Source of the DNA: an uncultured Bacteroidales bacterium
GTDB lineage: Bacteria > Bacteroidota > Bacteroidia > Bacteroidales > UBA932
DNA: 38,515 nucleotides
Reading direction: 5' to 3'
NCBI GenBank assembly: GCA_944323445.1
Contig: CALUSM010000026.1
Location: 1-38,515, forward strand
Of this stretch, positions 24,466 to 33,997 are shown in pieces (the stretch's first letter is position 1; each line of letters opens with the position of its first letter). A model generated the notes under the pieces. That model did no database searches. It saw only the letters and a list, made by a program, of their open reading frames with translations, and was not told where the DNA came from. The position numbers were made by a program, and so were the translations under genes.

Positions 24466-25902
24466 ATGGGAGGAATTTTTGGAGTCATCTCCACCAAGCA
24501 ATGCAGAAATGACCTCTTCTACGGAGTAGACTACCATTCTCACCTGGGAACACGCAGGGGCGGCATGGCTGTCTACAACGGTGACGGTATCTTCGCAAGA
24601 GATATCCACTCTCTCGAGAATTCCTATTTCAGAGTCAAGTTTGAGGACGACCTGTACAAGTACACCGGCAACCTCGGCATCGGGGTGATCAGTGATACTG
24701 ACGCACAGCCCATAGTCGTCAATTCCCATCTGGGACGCTTCGCAATCGTCACAGTCGGCAAGATATGCAACATAGCCGAGCTGGAGAAAGAGATGCTTTC
24801 CCAGAACAAGAACTTCACGGAGCTGAGCTCCGGCAAGACCAACCCGACCGAGCTCATCGCCCAGATCATCACCTGCTCTCCCTCGTTCGAGGAAGGCATC
24901 AAGTCCGTCCAGCAGAAGGTCAAGGGCTCGTGCACCTTTGTAATCCTCACTGAGAACTGCCTCATCGCGTGCAGAGACCTCTACGGCAGGACTCCCCTGA
25001 TCATCGGAAAGAAGGACACCGAGGAAGACGGACAGAGAGTCATCGCCCATGCAGTAGCCTCCGAATCGTGCAGTTTTCCCAATCTGGGCTACAAGGACGA
25101 GTACATCCTCGGTCCCGGTGAGGCAGTCCGGATGACAGCCGGCTCCCTCGAGCAGATAGTAAAGCCCGGAAAGAAGATGCAGATCTGCTCCTTCCTGTGG
25201 ATTTACTACGGCTATCCCGCTTCCTCATACGAGGGCATCAACGTGGACGAGGTGCGCTACAACCTGGGCTACAAGATGGCCAGGCAGGACGACTCCGACA
25301 TGGACACCGTATGCTCCATTCCCGACTCCGGCACATGCATGGCCATCGGTTACTCCGACGGCAAGGGTGTGCCCTTCCGCAACGGCTACGTCAAGTACAC
25401 CCCTACCTGGCCCCGCAGCTTCACCCCGACCAGCCAGGAGAGACGCAACCTGGTAGCCAAGATGAAGCTCATCCCCAACGGAGCCATCCTGCACAACCAC
25501 CGCCCGGTATTCTGCGATGACTCCATAGTCCGCGGCACCCAGTTGCGCAACAACGTACGCAACCTCTACGCCTACGGCGCCAAGGAGGTGCACGTGCGCA
25601 TCAGCTGCCCTCCTCTGGTCTACCCCTGCGAGTTCATCAACTTCTCAGAGTCCAGGACCCCTCTCGAGCTCATCTGCCGCAGGTTCATCCAGCAGAAAGA
25701 GGGCGCACATGACCGCAACCTGGGCAAGTATGTACGCAATGACACAGCCGAATACGCCGGGATGGTGGAGTACATACGCAAGGAAGTCAATGTTGCCTCG
25801 CTCAAATTCAACTCACTGGACAATCTCATCGCAGCCATCGGACTGCCCAAGGAAATGATATGCACGCACTGCTTCGACGGAAGCAGTTTCGGACACGAAT
25901 AG
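24466..25902 (+). CDS. Amidophosphoribosyltransferase homologue lacking the N-terminal Cys
   Basis: This 478-residue PurF-type protein has an N-terminal Ntn glutaminase-like domain (MGGIFGV.., HLGTRRGGMAVY) and a C-terminal phosphoribosyltransferase domain with VFCDDSIVRGTQL (PRPP-binding loop). PurF makes phosphoribosylamine from PRPP and glutamine, the first step of purine synthesis. The usual sequence M-C-G-I-x-G has Gly at position 2, so the catalytic Cys is missing and glutamine hydrolysis is unlikely by the standard route. From memory this Gly variant is a recurrent Bacteroidetes paralogue beside a true PurF. The function may be ammonia-dependent, regulatory or different. It is monocistronic with its own promoter. 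Confidence 0.88.
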   Translation: MGGIFGVISTKQCRNDLFYGVDYHSHLGTRRGGMAVYNGDGIFARDIHSLENSYFRVKFEDDLYKYTGNLGIGVISDTDAQPIVVNSHLGRFAIVTVGKICNIAELEKEMLSQNKNFTELSSGKTNPTELIAQIITCSPSFEEGIKSVQQKVKGSCTFVILTENCLIACRDLYGRTPLIIGKKDTEEDGQRVIAHAVASESCSFPNLGYKDEYILGPGEAVRMTAGSLEQIVKPGKKMQICSFLWIYYGYPASSYEGINVDEVRYNLGYKMARQDDSDMDTVCSIPDSGTCMAIGYSDGKGVPFRNGYVKYTPTWPRSFTPTSQERRNLVAKMKLIPNGAILHNHRPVFCDDSIVRGTQLRNNVRNLYAYGAKEVHVRISCPPLVYPCEFINFSESRTPLELICRRFIQQKEGAHDRNLGKYVRNDTAEYAGMVEYIRKEVNVASLKFNSLDNLIAAIGLPKEMICTHCFDGSSFGHE

Positions 25903-25945
25903 TGCGCTTAGAGGTACTGCAGAAAACAGTTTTGTTTATTTTTCT

Positions 25946-25975
25946 TTTGAGGTACGGATTAATTTTATACCTTTG
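25946..25975 (+). promoter_or_regulatory. Promoter of the RRM gene
   Basis: TTTG (25946-25949), an 18-bp spacer and TACCTTTG (25968-25975), 24 bp before ATG 26000. Confidence 0.6.
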
Positions 25976-25999
25976 CGGAAATATAACCAAACTGCACGC

Positions 26000-26266
26000 A
26001 TGAACATCTTTGTATCAAACCTGAATTACAGGGTAAGAAAGGAGGATCTCGCAGCATTGTTCACTCCCTATGGCGAAGTGACTTCTGCCAGGATTATTGT
26101 CAACAAGGAGACCAGAAGGTCTAGAGGTTACGGATTTGTCGAAATGTCTGAAGAAGAAGGCATGAAAGCGATAGAAGCCCTCAACGGAACCGAATATATG
26201 GGGCGTACTATAACCGTAGCGGTAGGCAACGAGAAGCCTCAGCCCAAGGAGGAGCCGGCCGAGTAG
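26000..26266 (+). CDS. RRM-type RNA-binding protein
   Basis: This 88-residue protein is a single RNA-recognition motif: RNP2 IFVSNL (residues 3-8) and RNP1 RGYGFVEM, followed by the AIEALNGTEYMGRTITV strand and an acidic, proline-rich tail (PQPKEEPAE). Such small RRM proteins are common in Bacteroidetes and cyanobacteria and act as global RNA-binding proteins. ATG 26000 is chosen because the promoter ends at 25975. A clean terminator follows. Confidence 0.93.
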   Translation: MNIFVSNLNYRVRKEDLAALFTPYGEVTSARIIVNKETRRSRGYGFVEMSEEEGMKAIEALNGTEYMGRTITVAVGNEKPQPKEEPAE

Positions 26267-26285
26267 TCACGCTCTTTTCTAAATT

Positions 26286-26313
26286 AACGCCGCAGAAATT
26301 GCGGCGTTTTTTT
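26286..26313 (+). terminator. Terminator after the RRM gene
   Basis: AACGCCGCA / TGCGGCGTT, a 9-bp perfect stem with a 5-base loop, then a T-run to 26313. The T-run merges with the next promoter's TATATTTG (26313-26320). Confidence 0.85.
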
Positions 26314-26320
26314 ATATTTG
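26313..26320 (+). promoter_or_regulatory. -7 box of the AI-2E permease gene
   Basis: TATATTTG, 21 bp before ATG 26342. It directly overlaps the end of the preceding terminator T-run. Confidence 0.5.
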
Positions 26321-26341
26321 TACCTCAAACCGTTTCGAAAT

Positions 26342-27457
26342 ATGGACAAACTGGCAAAATACATCATCATCGCAGGCATCACGGCCGCGGTAATCTTTCT
26401 CGGATGGTACTTCCGCACCATCCTTCTGTACCTGGCTGTAGCCGTGGTCATCTCTCTGATAGGCAAGCCAGTAGTCAAGTTCCTTACCGGACTGCGCATA
26501 AAGAACTTCCATTTTCCGCGATGGCTGGCCTCCGCACTGACACTGGCGCTTATCATCTGCGTGTGCCTGTCCCTCTTCCTGCTCCTGGCCCCCATGATCG
26601 GAGAGTTCGTACACCTGATAAACAACATGAGCCTCAGCAGCCTCGGGTCCCAGGTCTATGAGCCTCTTGAGAAAATCAACGAGTTCATCGTCAAGTCCAT
26701 CCCTACTATAGACCCCGGATTCCGCATAGAGGTGTATCTCTTCGACTACATCCGCGACTTCATCAACCTCAACACATTCTCCAACATCATAGTGTCTCTG
26801 GCCTCATTCATCACCGACTTCGGCATCGCCGTCTTCTCGATAGTGTTCATAGCTTTCTTCCTGCTGATGGAGAACGGACTGATAACCGATGTCCTCACTA
26901 CCCTCGTACCTGACCGCCTGGAGGAGAACGTGCGCCGGGCCACCAAGTCCATCAACTCCCTGCTGTCACGCTACTTTGTCGGCATCTCCCTCGAATCGCT
27001 CTTCGTGGCTGCACTCAACAGCATGGGCCTCATATTCATCGCCAAGATGGACCCCCAGCTGGCCATAGTGGTGGGCTTCGCCTCAGGCATACTCAACATC
27101 ATACCGTATCTCGGCCCGTTCATCGGTGACCTGCTGGCTGTAGTGATGGCCCTGCTCTACCATCTCAACAACGCTGTGGAGATGCCGCTGCTGATATTCC
27201 TGATCATAGTACTGGCCATATTCATAGTCACACAGTTCATCGACAACTATGTCTTCCAGCCGCTCATCTACTCCAACAGCGTGAAGGCCCATCCCCTGGA
27301 AATATTCCTGATAATCCTCATAGCCGGACAGATAGGAGGAGTATTCGGAATACTCATCGCCGTACCGCTGTACACCGTTCTCAGGGTCATCGCCAGCGAA
27401 TTCCTCTCGGGCTCCAAGTTCGTACAGAGAATCACGCGCAACATCAAGGCAAAATAA
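26342..27457 (+). CDS. AI-2E family transporter (UPF0118 permease)
   Basis: This 371-residue membrane protein has an N-terminal helix pair (YIIIAGITAAVIFLGWYF, TILLYLAVAVVISLIGKPV), a central soluble amphipathic region (residues about 90-190) and a C-terminal bundle with the family motifs VGFASGILNIIPYLGPFIGDLL and FIDNYVFQPLIYSNSVKAHPL. Family members export autoinducer-2 or act as Na+/H+ antiporters; this one is unassigned. ATG 26342 follows its own -7 box. The stop is embedded in the terminator of the convergent TPR gene. Confidence 0.9.
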   Translation: MDKLAKYIIIAGITAAVIFLGWYFRTILLYLAVAVVISLIGKPVVKFLTGLRIKNFHFPRWLASALTLALIICVCLSLFLLLAPMIGEFVHLINNMSLSSLGSQVYEPLEKINEFIVKSIPTIDPGFRIEVYLFDYIRDFINLNTFSNIIVSLASFITDFGIAVFSIVFIAFFLLMENGLITDVLTTLVPDRLEENVRRATKSINSLLSRYFVGISLESLFVAALNSMGLIFIAKMDPQLAIVVGFASGILNIIPYLGPFIGDLLAVVMALLYHLNNAVEMPLLIFLIIVLAIFIVTQFIDNYVFQPLIYSNSVKAHPLEIFLIILIAGQIGGVFGILIAVPLYTVLRVIASEFLSGSKFVQRITRNIKAK

Positions 27458-27487
27458 AACTGCGCCGGAACTCCTGTCCGACGCAGT
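27451..27487 (-). terminator. Terminator of the TPR gene
   Basis: On the minus strand an 11-bp stem (27459-27469 with 27477-27487, 10 of 11 pairs) is followed by TTTATTTT. The T-run coincides with the last codons of the convergent AI-2E gene. Confidence 0.7.
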
Positions 27488-27511
27488 CTGCATCAACCGC
27501 AAGGGGAACGG

Positions 27512-28831
27512 TTACTCGACTCCGTTCTCTGTGAGATAGTTGTTGTACTTCTCGTAGCCCTCGGCATACTTGGCGTCACGGGTACGGAACCTGAAGTAAA
27601 TCTGCTTCAGGGCGCTGGCCACAGCCACCTTGAGCTCCTGGTCGGAGGACATTCCGAAGGCCTTCTCGAAAGGCTCGATGGACTTCTCCAGATAGCTCTC
27701 GAATTCTTTCTGAAGGGCCTCATATCCCTCAACATCATTGAGGTCGAGCTCATTCATCTTGTTCTGTACCTCGATGGCGGCGTCGAAATAGGTGTTGCCT
27801 ACCGAATAGATACCATATACATAGCCGGGGTCAATCTCGGATGAGCGGTAGTAGCACTTGATGGCATTCTCGATATCACCCAGATTCTTGTAGACGTTGC
27901 CCTCGGCATATACGAGAGAGGCGTTGGTGGGCTCATTGGCCTGGGCGGCCTTGATCAGGTCGAGAATCTTCTGGGGATCATCGTTGGTCTCCATGTAGAG
28001 GTTGATCAGGGACACCAGCACGGACTGGCTGCTGGGATACTTGGCGAAAGCATCGTTGAGATACTTCTTGGCCAGTTCCACATCACCCTCTGCCTTGGCT
28101 ATCTCGGAAAGGGAGGCAGCTACGTCACCCTGCTGGTCATAACCGATCTCAAGGCACTTGCCGTAGTACTTCTTGGCCTTTTCATTGTTTCCTACAGCGT
28201 TGTAAGCCACACCGGTGTAGTATACGATCATGCTGTCCACCGCATTGACCACAGGATTCTCGCTGCAGGGGAGGGACTCCTCAAAGTAGAATGCGGCCTT
28301 GTCGACGTTGCCCAGAGTGTAGTAGCTCATGGCGTCATTTACGAACTTGTCGCGGAGTGAAGACAGTTTCTCGCTGATGAGCTTGGTCTTGGAGCCTTTG
28401 GCGTCCAGCCCGGCAGCCTTCAGGTATGCGTCGCGGGCCTGGACCAGCAGGTCCTTGTCCATGATAGGCTTGGTGATGATCACCACCTCCAGCACACCGT
28501 TCACGTTGTAGTAGAGGTCACGGTACTCGTAGTGCTCGAGGGTGTAGGGAGCGCCCTGAATCTGCACCTGCTCCGTGGAGAGGGGCTTCACGCCGCCCAG
28601 GAACTGTGCATCTGTCTGGGTTGCACCGATCCACAGATCGCCGAAAAGTGCATTGTAGGCGTCCATGTATGCGTCGCCATATTTAATCCAGGTATTGGGA
28701 TTGGCAGCCTTCTTCTCGTTCTGAGTGGCAACCTCAGCCTTAGCGATATTGGAAAGCAGCTGATCTTTGTTCTGTGCTCCGGCAGTAACTGCTACAGCCA
28801 GCATTGCAACGGTCAATAAAATCTGTTTCAT
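27512..28831 (-). CDS. Tetratricopeptide-repeat protein, exported
   Basis: This 439-residue protein has a signal peptide (MKQILLTVAMLAVAVTAGAQ). TPR-like helical repeats are visible at residues about 170-350, for example AFYFEESLPCSENPVVNAVD, GVAYNAVGNNEKAKKYYGKC, YAEGNVYKNLGDIENAIKCY and YRSSEIDPGYVYGIYSVGNT. It is presumably a periplasmic scaffold; the function is unknown. It sits directly downstream of gyrA on the same strand (52 bp), an arrangement I recall in Bacteroides. Confidence 0.88.
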   Translation of the reverse strand: MKQILLTVAMLAVAVTAGAQNKDQLLSNIAKAEVATQNEKKAANPNTWIKYGDAYMDAYNALFGDLWIGATQTDAQFLGGVKPLSTEQVQIQGAPYTLEHYEYRDLYYNVNGVLEVVIITKPIMDKDLLVQARDAYLKAAGLDAKGSKTKLISEKLSSLRDKFVNDAMSYYTLGNVDKAAFYFEESLPCSENPVVNAVDSMIVYYTGVAYNAVGNNEKAKKYYGKCLEIGYDQQGDVAASLSEIAKAEGDVELAKKYLNDAFAKYPSSQSVLVSLINLYMETNDDPQKILDLIKAAQANEPTNASLVYAEGNVYKNLGDIENAIKCYYRSSEIDPGYVYGIYSVGNTYFDAAIEVQNKMNELDLNDVEGYEALQKEFESYLEKSIEPFEKAFGMSSDQELKVAVASALKQIYFRFRTRDAKYAEGYEKYNNYLTENGVE

Positions 28832-28883
28832 GACTTTGTGTAATAAAGTGTTGTAGTTTATTTTTGTTGGTTATGTTGTTTCG

Positions 28884-31394
28884 TTACAGCTCCTCGCCAG
28901 TCTCCTGCGCCTTTTCCTCGCTCTTGTTCACCACGCAGACCGCCGCGATAGTGTCTCCCTCGCGGAGGTTGATGAGCCTGACTCCCTGAGTAGCCCTGCC
29001 GGCGACCCTGATGTCCGATACGGGTACGCGGATGGTGATGCCGGACTTGTTTATGATCATAAGGTCATTGTCGTCCGTCACCATCTTGATGGCTATCAGC
29101 TCACCGGTCTTTTCAGTGATGTTGATGGTCTTAACACCCTTGGCTCCGCGGCTGGTGATACGGTAATCCTCCAGGAGGGAGCGCTTGCCGTAACCGTTCT
29201 CGCTGACCACCATGATGTTGCCGGCAGACTCCGTATCGGTCTTCGCACATACCATTCCGATAACCTCATCGTCATCATCAATGCTTATGCCCCTGACACC
29301 GGATGCCGTACGGCCGATGGAACGTGCGTCAGACTCATGGAAACGCACGCACTTGCCCTTGCGGGCCGCAAGGAGAATGTCATTGTCTCCGTCCGTCATG
29401 ACCGCCTCGAACAGACTGTCTCCGTCCTTGACGGTAATGGCGTTGACTCCTCTCTGACGGGGACGGGAATAGGCCTCGAGAAGAGTTTTCTTGATTGTTC
29501 CCCTTCTGGTCGCCAGCAGGATATAGTGGCTGCTGACATACCCGCTGTCACCCAGGTCGCCCACATTTATGTAGGCGCACACGCGGTCATCGGGCTCTAT
29601 GCTGATTACATTCTGGATAGCCCGTCCCTTGGAAGTCTTGCTGCCCTCGGGAATCTCGTATACCTTGAGCCAGTAGCACTTGCCCTTGTCCGTGAAGAAC
29701 AGCATGGTGCTGTGGGTGTTGGCCACGTATATGTGCTCGATGAAATCCTCATCCTTGGTGGTGCTGCCCTTTGAGCCGACACCGCCGCGGTTCTGGAGAC
29801 GGTACTCGGAGAGCGGAGTGCGCTTGATGTAGCCGGAATGCGATATGGTGATGACCACATCCTCGTCGGCATAGAAATCCTCCGGATTGAACTCGTCGGC
29901 CGAAGGCACTATCTCGGTCCTGCGGGGGTCTCCGTATTTCTCCTTCAGCTCCATGGTCTCCTGCTTGATGAGGGCGTACTGAAGGGACTCGTCGGCCAGG
30001 AATGCGGTCAGCTCCTTGATAAGGGCCACCACGGCATCGTAGTCGGCACGCAGCTTCTCCCGGTCCATGCCGGTCAGCTGCCCGAGCCTCATCTCCACGA
30101 TGGCGCCGGCCTGTATCTCCGTAAAGCCGAACTGGGCACACAGTCCGTCGCGGGCATCCTGACGGCTCCTGGACGCCCTTATCAGGGCTATCACCTCATC
30201 TATGATGTCAATGGCCTTGAGCAGACCGGCCAGGATATGCTCCTTCTTGCGGGCCTCGTTGAGATTGAACTGGGCCCTGCGCACCACCACATTGTGGCGG
30301 TGACGGACGAAATATTTGATCAGCTGCCTGAGGTTGAGAAGCCTGGGACGGCCGTCCACGAGCACCACGTTGTTGACAGAGAAGCTGGACTGCAGCGGGG
30401 TGAGCTTGAAGAGAGTGTTGAGGACCACGCTGGCCACGGCTCCCATCTTAAGCTTGATGACCACCCTCATACCCTTGTGGTCACTCTCGTCGTTGATATA
30501 GGCGATACCGTCTATCTTCTTCTCCTCCACGAGCTTCGCTATGTACTCGATCATCTCCTTCTTGTTGACCATGTACGGTATCTCGGTCACCACGATGACC
30601 TCCCTGCCGGAAGGCTGCACCTCAATCTCGGTCCTGGAGCGCACCACTATCCTGCCTCGTCCCGTCTCGAAAGCGTCCCGGATGCCGGAGACACCCTGGA
30701 TGATGCCGCCGGTGGGAAAGTCCGGACCTTTTATATAATGCATCAGCTCGTCGACAGAGATGTCGTTGTTGTCGATGTAGGCGCAGATAGCATCGGCCAC
30801 CTCGCCGAGATTGTGCGGAGCCATGTTGGTCGCCATTCCGACCGCGATGCCGGAAGAGCCGTTGAGCAGCAGCAGGGGGGCCTTGGACGGGAGCACCACC
30901 GGTTCCTTGAGGGTCTCGTCGAAGTTGGGCACGAAGTCCACTGTATCCTTGTCCAGGTCCTCGAGGCACTCCTCCGCCAGTCTGCGGAACCTGGCCTCAG
31001 TATAACGCTGTGCTGCAGGAGGGTCTCCGTCCACTGACCCGAAGTTGCCCTGACCGTCCACGAGCATATACCTCATGCTCCACTCCTGGGCCATCCGGAC
31101 CATCGCATCGTAGATACTGGAGTCTCCGTGGGGATGATACTTACCCATCACCTCTCCCACTATACGGGCCGATTTCTTATGCTGGCCTCCCGAGGTCAGT
31201 CCCAGACCGTTCATCCCGTACAGAACCCTGCGGTGCACCGGCTTCAGACCGTCTCTGACATCAGGCAGGGCGCGCGCCACGATAACGGACATCGAGTAAT
31301 CGATATACGCCGTTTTCATCTCCGTCTCGATATCGACCTGCACTATCCTGCCGTGATTTATTTCTTCATTTTCCATCATATCACTTATTTCCAA
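28884..31394 (-). CDS. gyrA: DNA gyrase subunit A
   Basis: This 836-residue type II topoisomerase A subunit introduces negative supercoils with GyrB. Visible are the N-terminal [20 protein letters not shown], the [23 protein letters not shown], the catalytic Tyr131 in AAQRYTEAR, the tower/coiled-coil region and six C-terminal blades with repeated GxxxR-type strands. The GyrA box is readable as QRGVNAI, which with the normal length separates it from ParC. QRDR positions equivalent to E. coli Ser83 and Asp87 are Ser92 and Asp96, the quinolone-sensitive residues. ATG 31394 or 31379 ([10 protein letters not shown]) may be the true start. Confidence 0.95.
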   Translation of the reverse strand: MEISDMMENEEINHGRIVQVDIETEMKTAYIDYSMSVIVARALPDVRDGLKPVHRRVLYGMNGLGLTSGGQHKKSARIVGEVMGKYHPHGDSSIYDAMVRMAQEWSMRYMLVDGQGNFGSVDGDPPAAQRYTEARFRRLAEECLEDLDKDTVDFVPNFDETLKEPVVLPSKAPLLLLNGSSGIAVGMATNMAPHNLGEVADAICAYIDNNDISVDELMHYIKGPDFPTGGIIQGVSGIRDAFETGRGRIVVRSRTEIEVQPSGREVIVVTEIPYMVNKKEMIEYIAKLVEEKKIDGIAYINDESDHKGMRVVIKLKMGAVASVVLNTLFKLTPLQSSFSVNNVVLVDGRPRLLNLRQLIKYFVRHRHNVVVRRAQFNLNEARKKEHILAGLLKAIDIIDEVIALIRASRSRQDARDGLCAQFGFTEIQAGAIVEMRLGQLTGMDREKLRADYDAVVALIKELTAFLADESLQYALIKQETMELKEKYGDPRRTEIVPSADEFNPEDFYADEDVVITISHSGYIKRTPLSEYRLQNRGGVGSKGSTTKDEDFIEHIYVANTHSTMLFFTDKGKCYWLKVYEIPEGSKTSKGRAIQNVISIEPDDRVCAYINVGDLGDSGYVSSHYILLATRRGTIKKTLLEAYSRPRQRGVNAITVKDGDSLFEAVMTDGDNDILLAARKGKCVRFHESDARSIGRTASGVRGISIDDDDEVIGMVCAKTDTESAGNIMVVSENGYGKRSLLEDYRITSRGAKGVKTINITEKTGELIAIKMVTDDNDLMIINKSGITIRVPVSDIRVAGRATQGVRLINLREGDTIAAVCVVNKSEEKAQETGEEL

Positions 31395-31486
31395 AACAAA
31401 ATGCTAAAATACTCAAAATTTTGTAACCGCAAGCGGTAAATTTATCCAAATTATGATTATTTTAGGGCCTCAATTTGCAAGGACTT

Positions 31487-33997
31487 ATGCGAGAACCCGA
31501 TATAATAGACAGAATCTTCGACTATGCCAGGGAGGAGGCGGTCAGGACCGGATGGATGTCGGTAACGGTCGAGCACTTCATGCTCGGAGTCATCCGCCAC
31601 GGAGACAACGAGGCCTGCCGTTTCCTGACCTCCAACGGCATACGCCTCGACCAGCTCAAGTACATGATCCTGGACGAGATAGACCGCGGATACGCCGTCC
31701 CGTACAACAGCGCCACAGGCATTCAGACCGGCCCGGAGCTGCTTCACGTCATCAACGAGGCCGACCGTATACTGCACTCTCCAAAGGCCAGGCTCATACC
31801 CGACACCCTGGTCTACCTCAGCATCATTCTGAAAGAAGACAATTCCATAACCGCGGACATCACGGTCAGCCTGGGCCTGGACTTCAACTACCGCTACGCC
31901 GAAGTGCCGCCCGCGGATGCGGACTACGGTCCCGAACCATATTACGAAGAGTCCGGAGCAGACTTCGACGAGCCCCGCCGAAACGAGAGCGAAAGCCCGG
32001 AGGAGACCCTCGCCAGATTCGGCACCGACCTCACCAAAGCCGCCGCGGAAGGCCTGCTGGACCCTGTTGCCGGAAGGGACAGGGAGATAGGACGGGCCAT
32101 AGAGGTCCTGTGCCGCCGCAAGAAGAACAATCCTATGATAGTCGGGGAGCCCGGTGTGGGGAAAACCGCGGTGGCCGAAGGCATCGCCATACGGATCGCC
32201 GACCGCGAAGTGCCGGTGAGCCTCATGAAAAAGAGAATCGTCTCGATCGACATGGGCTCCCTCGTGGCAGGTACAAAATACCGGGGGGATTTCGAGGAGA
32301 GGCTCCGGAAAATCATGGAGGCGGCACACAATGACCCCGACATAATACTCTTCATCGACGAGATCCACAACATCGTCGGTGCAGGCTCCGCCGGCGGGAC
32401 GATGGACGCAGCCTCGCTCATGAAGCCGGCCCTCTCCAGAGGAGAATTCCAGTGCATAGGCACCACCACCTCCGACGAATACCGCAAGATCATAGAAAAA
32501 GACGGAGCGCTGGCCCGCAGGTTCCAGAAGATAGCTGTAGATCCCCCCTCCGTCGAAGCCGCCGTGCAGATACTCGAGACACTGAGGCCCTACTACGAGT
32601 CTTTCCACGGAGTGACCTACACTCCCGAGTCCGTCAGGGCCTGCGTCACGCTCTCCTCCAGATACATCTCCGACCGGAATCTGCCCGACAAGGCCATCGA
32701 CGTCATGGACGAGGCCGGAGCCGCCGCCAGCACATCAGGGACCATGCCAGACGGCAGCCTGCGCGAGATGACCCGCAGGCTCAAAGACCTGCGCAACCGC
32801 AAGAGGGCACTTCTGAAAGACAGCAATTTCGAGGAAGGAGCCAGAATCATGAGGCAGGAGCACCAGCAGCAGCACGACATCGACGAGGCCGTCGGACAGA
32901 TTGCGGAGCTCTCCGGCAGGGAAACCGTCAGGATTACCGGAGCGGACATCCTCAGGACAGTCTCCACCATGACCGGCATCCCGGCCGGCAGGATGTCAGC
33001 CTCCTCAAGCGCGCGGCTGGCAGGTCTGAAGAACACGCTGCATCAGAGAATCATAGGCCAGGACGAGGCGGTGGACCGGGTAGTGAGGGCCCTCACCCGC
33101 AACGGAGCAGGGCTCAAGGACCCCTCGAAACCGGTCGGCACTTTCCTTTTCCTGGGTCCCACGGGCGTCGGGAAGACCTATCTGGCAAAAGTCCTGGCAG
33201 AGCAGCTCTTCGACTCCGGGGAGGCCATCATACGCCTGGACATGAGCGAGTACATGGAAAAAATAGCCGTCAGCAGGCTCATAGGGGCTCCTCCCGGCTA
33301 TGTCGGCTATGACGACGGAGGACAGCTCAGCGAGAGAGTACGTCAGAAACCGTATTCCGTCGTGCTGCTGGACGAGATAGAGAAAGCCCACCCGGACATC
33401 TTCAACATCCTGCTGCAGATCATGGACGAGGGCCGTCTCACGGACAGCAACGGACGGACGGTGGACTTCCGCAACACAGTCATCATCCTCACCTCCAACA
33501 TCGGCAGCAGGGACATCAAGGATTTCGGACGTGGTGTCGGATACAGGGCCACCGGAGAGATCTCCGTCCAGCATCAGAACTCACTGATAGACAAAGCTCT
33601 CAACCGGGCTTTCACACCCGAGTTCCTCAACCGGCTGGACGAGACCGTCTATTTCCGCAGCCTCACCCGCGCCGACATGGGGGCGATCCTCGAAATCGAG
33701 CTCACGGGCCTGTACCGGCGCGTCACGGAAGCCGGCTACAGCCTCAGTCTGAGCCAGGCCGCCAAGGACTTCCTCTGCTCCCGCGGTTACGATCCCGCAT
33801 ACGGAGCCAGACCTCTCAAGCGCACCATACGCCGCTGCCTCGAGGACCTGATAGCCGAAAGCATAGTATCCGGACTCAAGCCCGGAACAAAGATCCGCGT
33901 AGACGTCAACGGCGACACCTCCGCTCTCGTCATCTGCAGAAACAGGGCCATCAACATACTGAAAGAGAGCCTCACAGGAGCCGCCGGCCAGAGCTAG
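31487..33997 (+). CDS. clpC: ClpC-type AAA+ unfoldase (ATP-dependent Clp protease ATP-binding subunit)
   Basis: This 836-residue Hsp100 protein has an N-domain (1-140, with SVTVEHFMLGVIRHG), AAA-1 with Walker A GEPGVGKT (near 220) and Walker B ILFIDEIH, a middle UVR-like helical insert (near 435-460, LRNRKRALLKDSNFEEGARI) typical of ClpC, and AAA-2 with GPTGVGKT (near 556) and VVLLDEIEKAHPD. It unfolds substrates for ClpP. The ClpP-docking loop reads GRGVGYRA, with VGY where ClpC usually has (V/I)GF. ATG 31487 is chosen over an upstream TTG. It is divergent from gyrA, and its stop overlaps the stop of the convergent next gene by 2 bp. Confidence 0.93.
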   Translation: MREPDIIDRIFDYAREEAVRTGWMSVTVEHFMLGVIRHGDNEACRFLTSNGIRLDQLKYMILDEIDRGYAVPYNSATGIQTGPELLHVINEADRILHSPKARLIPDTLVYLSIILKEDNSITADITVSLGLDFNYRYAEVPPADADYGPEPYYEESGADFDEPRRNESESPEETLARFGTDLTKAAAEGLLDPVAGRDREIGRAIEVLCRRKKNNPMIVGEPGVGKTAVAEGIAIRIADREVPVSLMKKRIVSIDMGSLVAGTKYRGDFEERLRKIMEAAHNDPDIILFIDEIHNIVGAGSAGGTMDAASLMKPALSRGEFQCIGTTTSDEYRKIIEKDGALARRFQKIAVDPPSVEAAVQILETLRPYYESFHGVTYTPESVRACVTLSSRYISDRNLPDKAIDVMDEAGAAASTSGTMPDGSLREMTRRLKDLRNRKRALLKDSNFEEGARIMRQEHQQQHDIDEAVGQIAELSGRETVRITGADILRTVSTMTGIPAGRMSASSSARLAGLKNTLHQRIIGQDEAVDRVVRALTRNGAGLKDPSKPVGTFLFLGPTGVGKTYLAKVLAEQLFDSGEAIIRLDMSEYMEKIAVSRLIGAPPGYVGYDDGGQLSERVRQKPYSVVLLDEIEKAHPDIFNILLQIMDEGRLTDSNGRTVDFRNTVIILTSNIGSRDIKDFGRGVGYRATGEISVQHQNSLIDKALNRAFTPEFLNRLDETVYFRSLTRADMGAILEIELTGLYRRVTEAGYSLSLSQAAKDFLCSRGYDPAYGARPLKRTIRRCLEDLIAESIVSGLKPGTKIRVDVNGDTSALVICRNRAINILKESLTGAAGQS

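Noticed and set aside
29838..31037. Long plus-strand frame opposite gyrA
   Set aside because: Antisense shadow; gyrA is certain.
31118..31125. Quinolone-resistance change in gyrA
   Set aside because: The QRDR residues Ser92 and Asp96 are the susceptible type.
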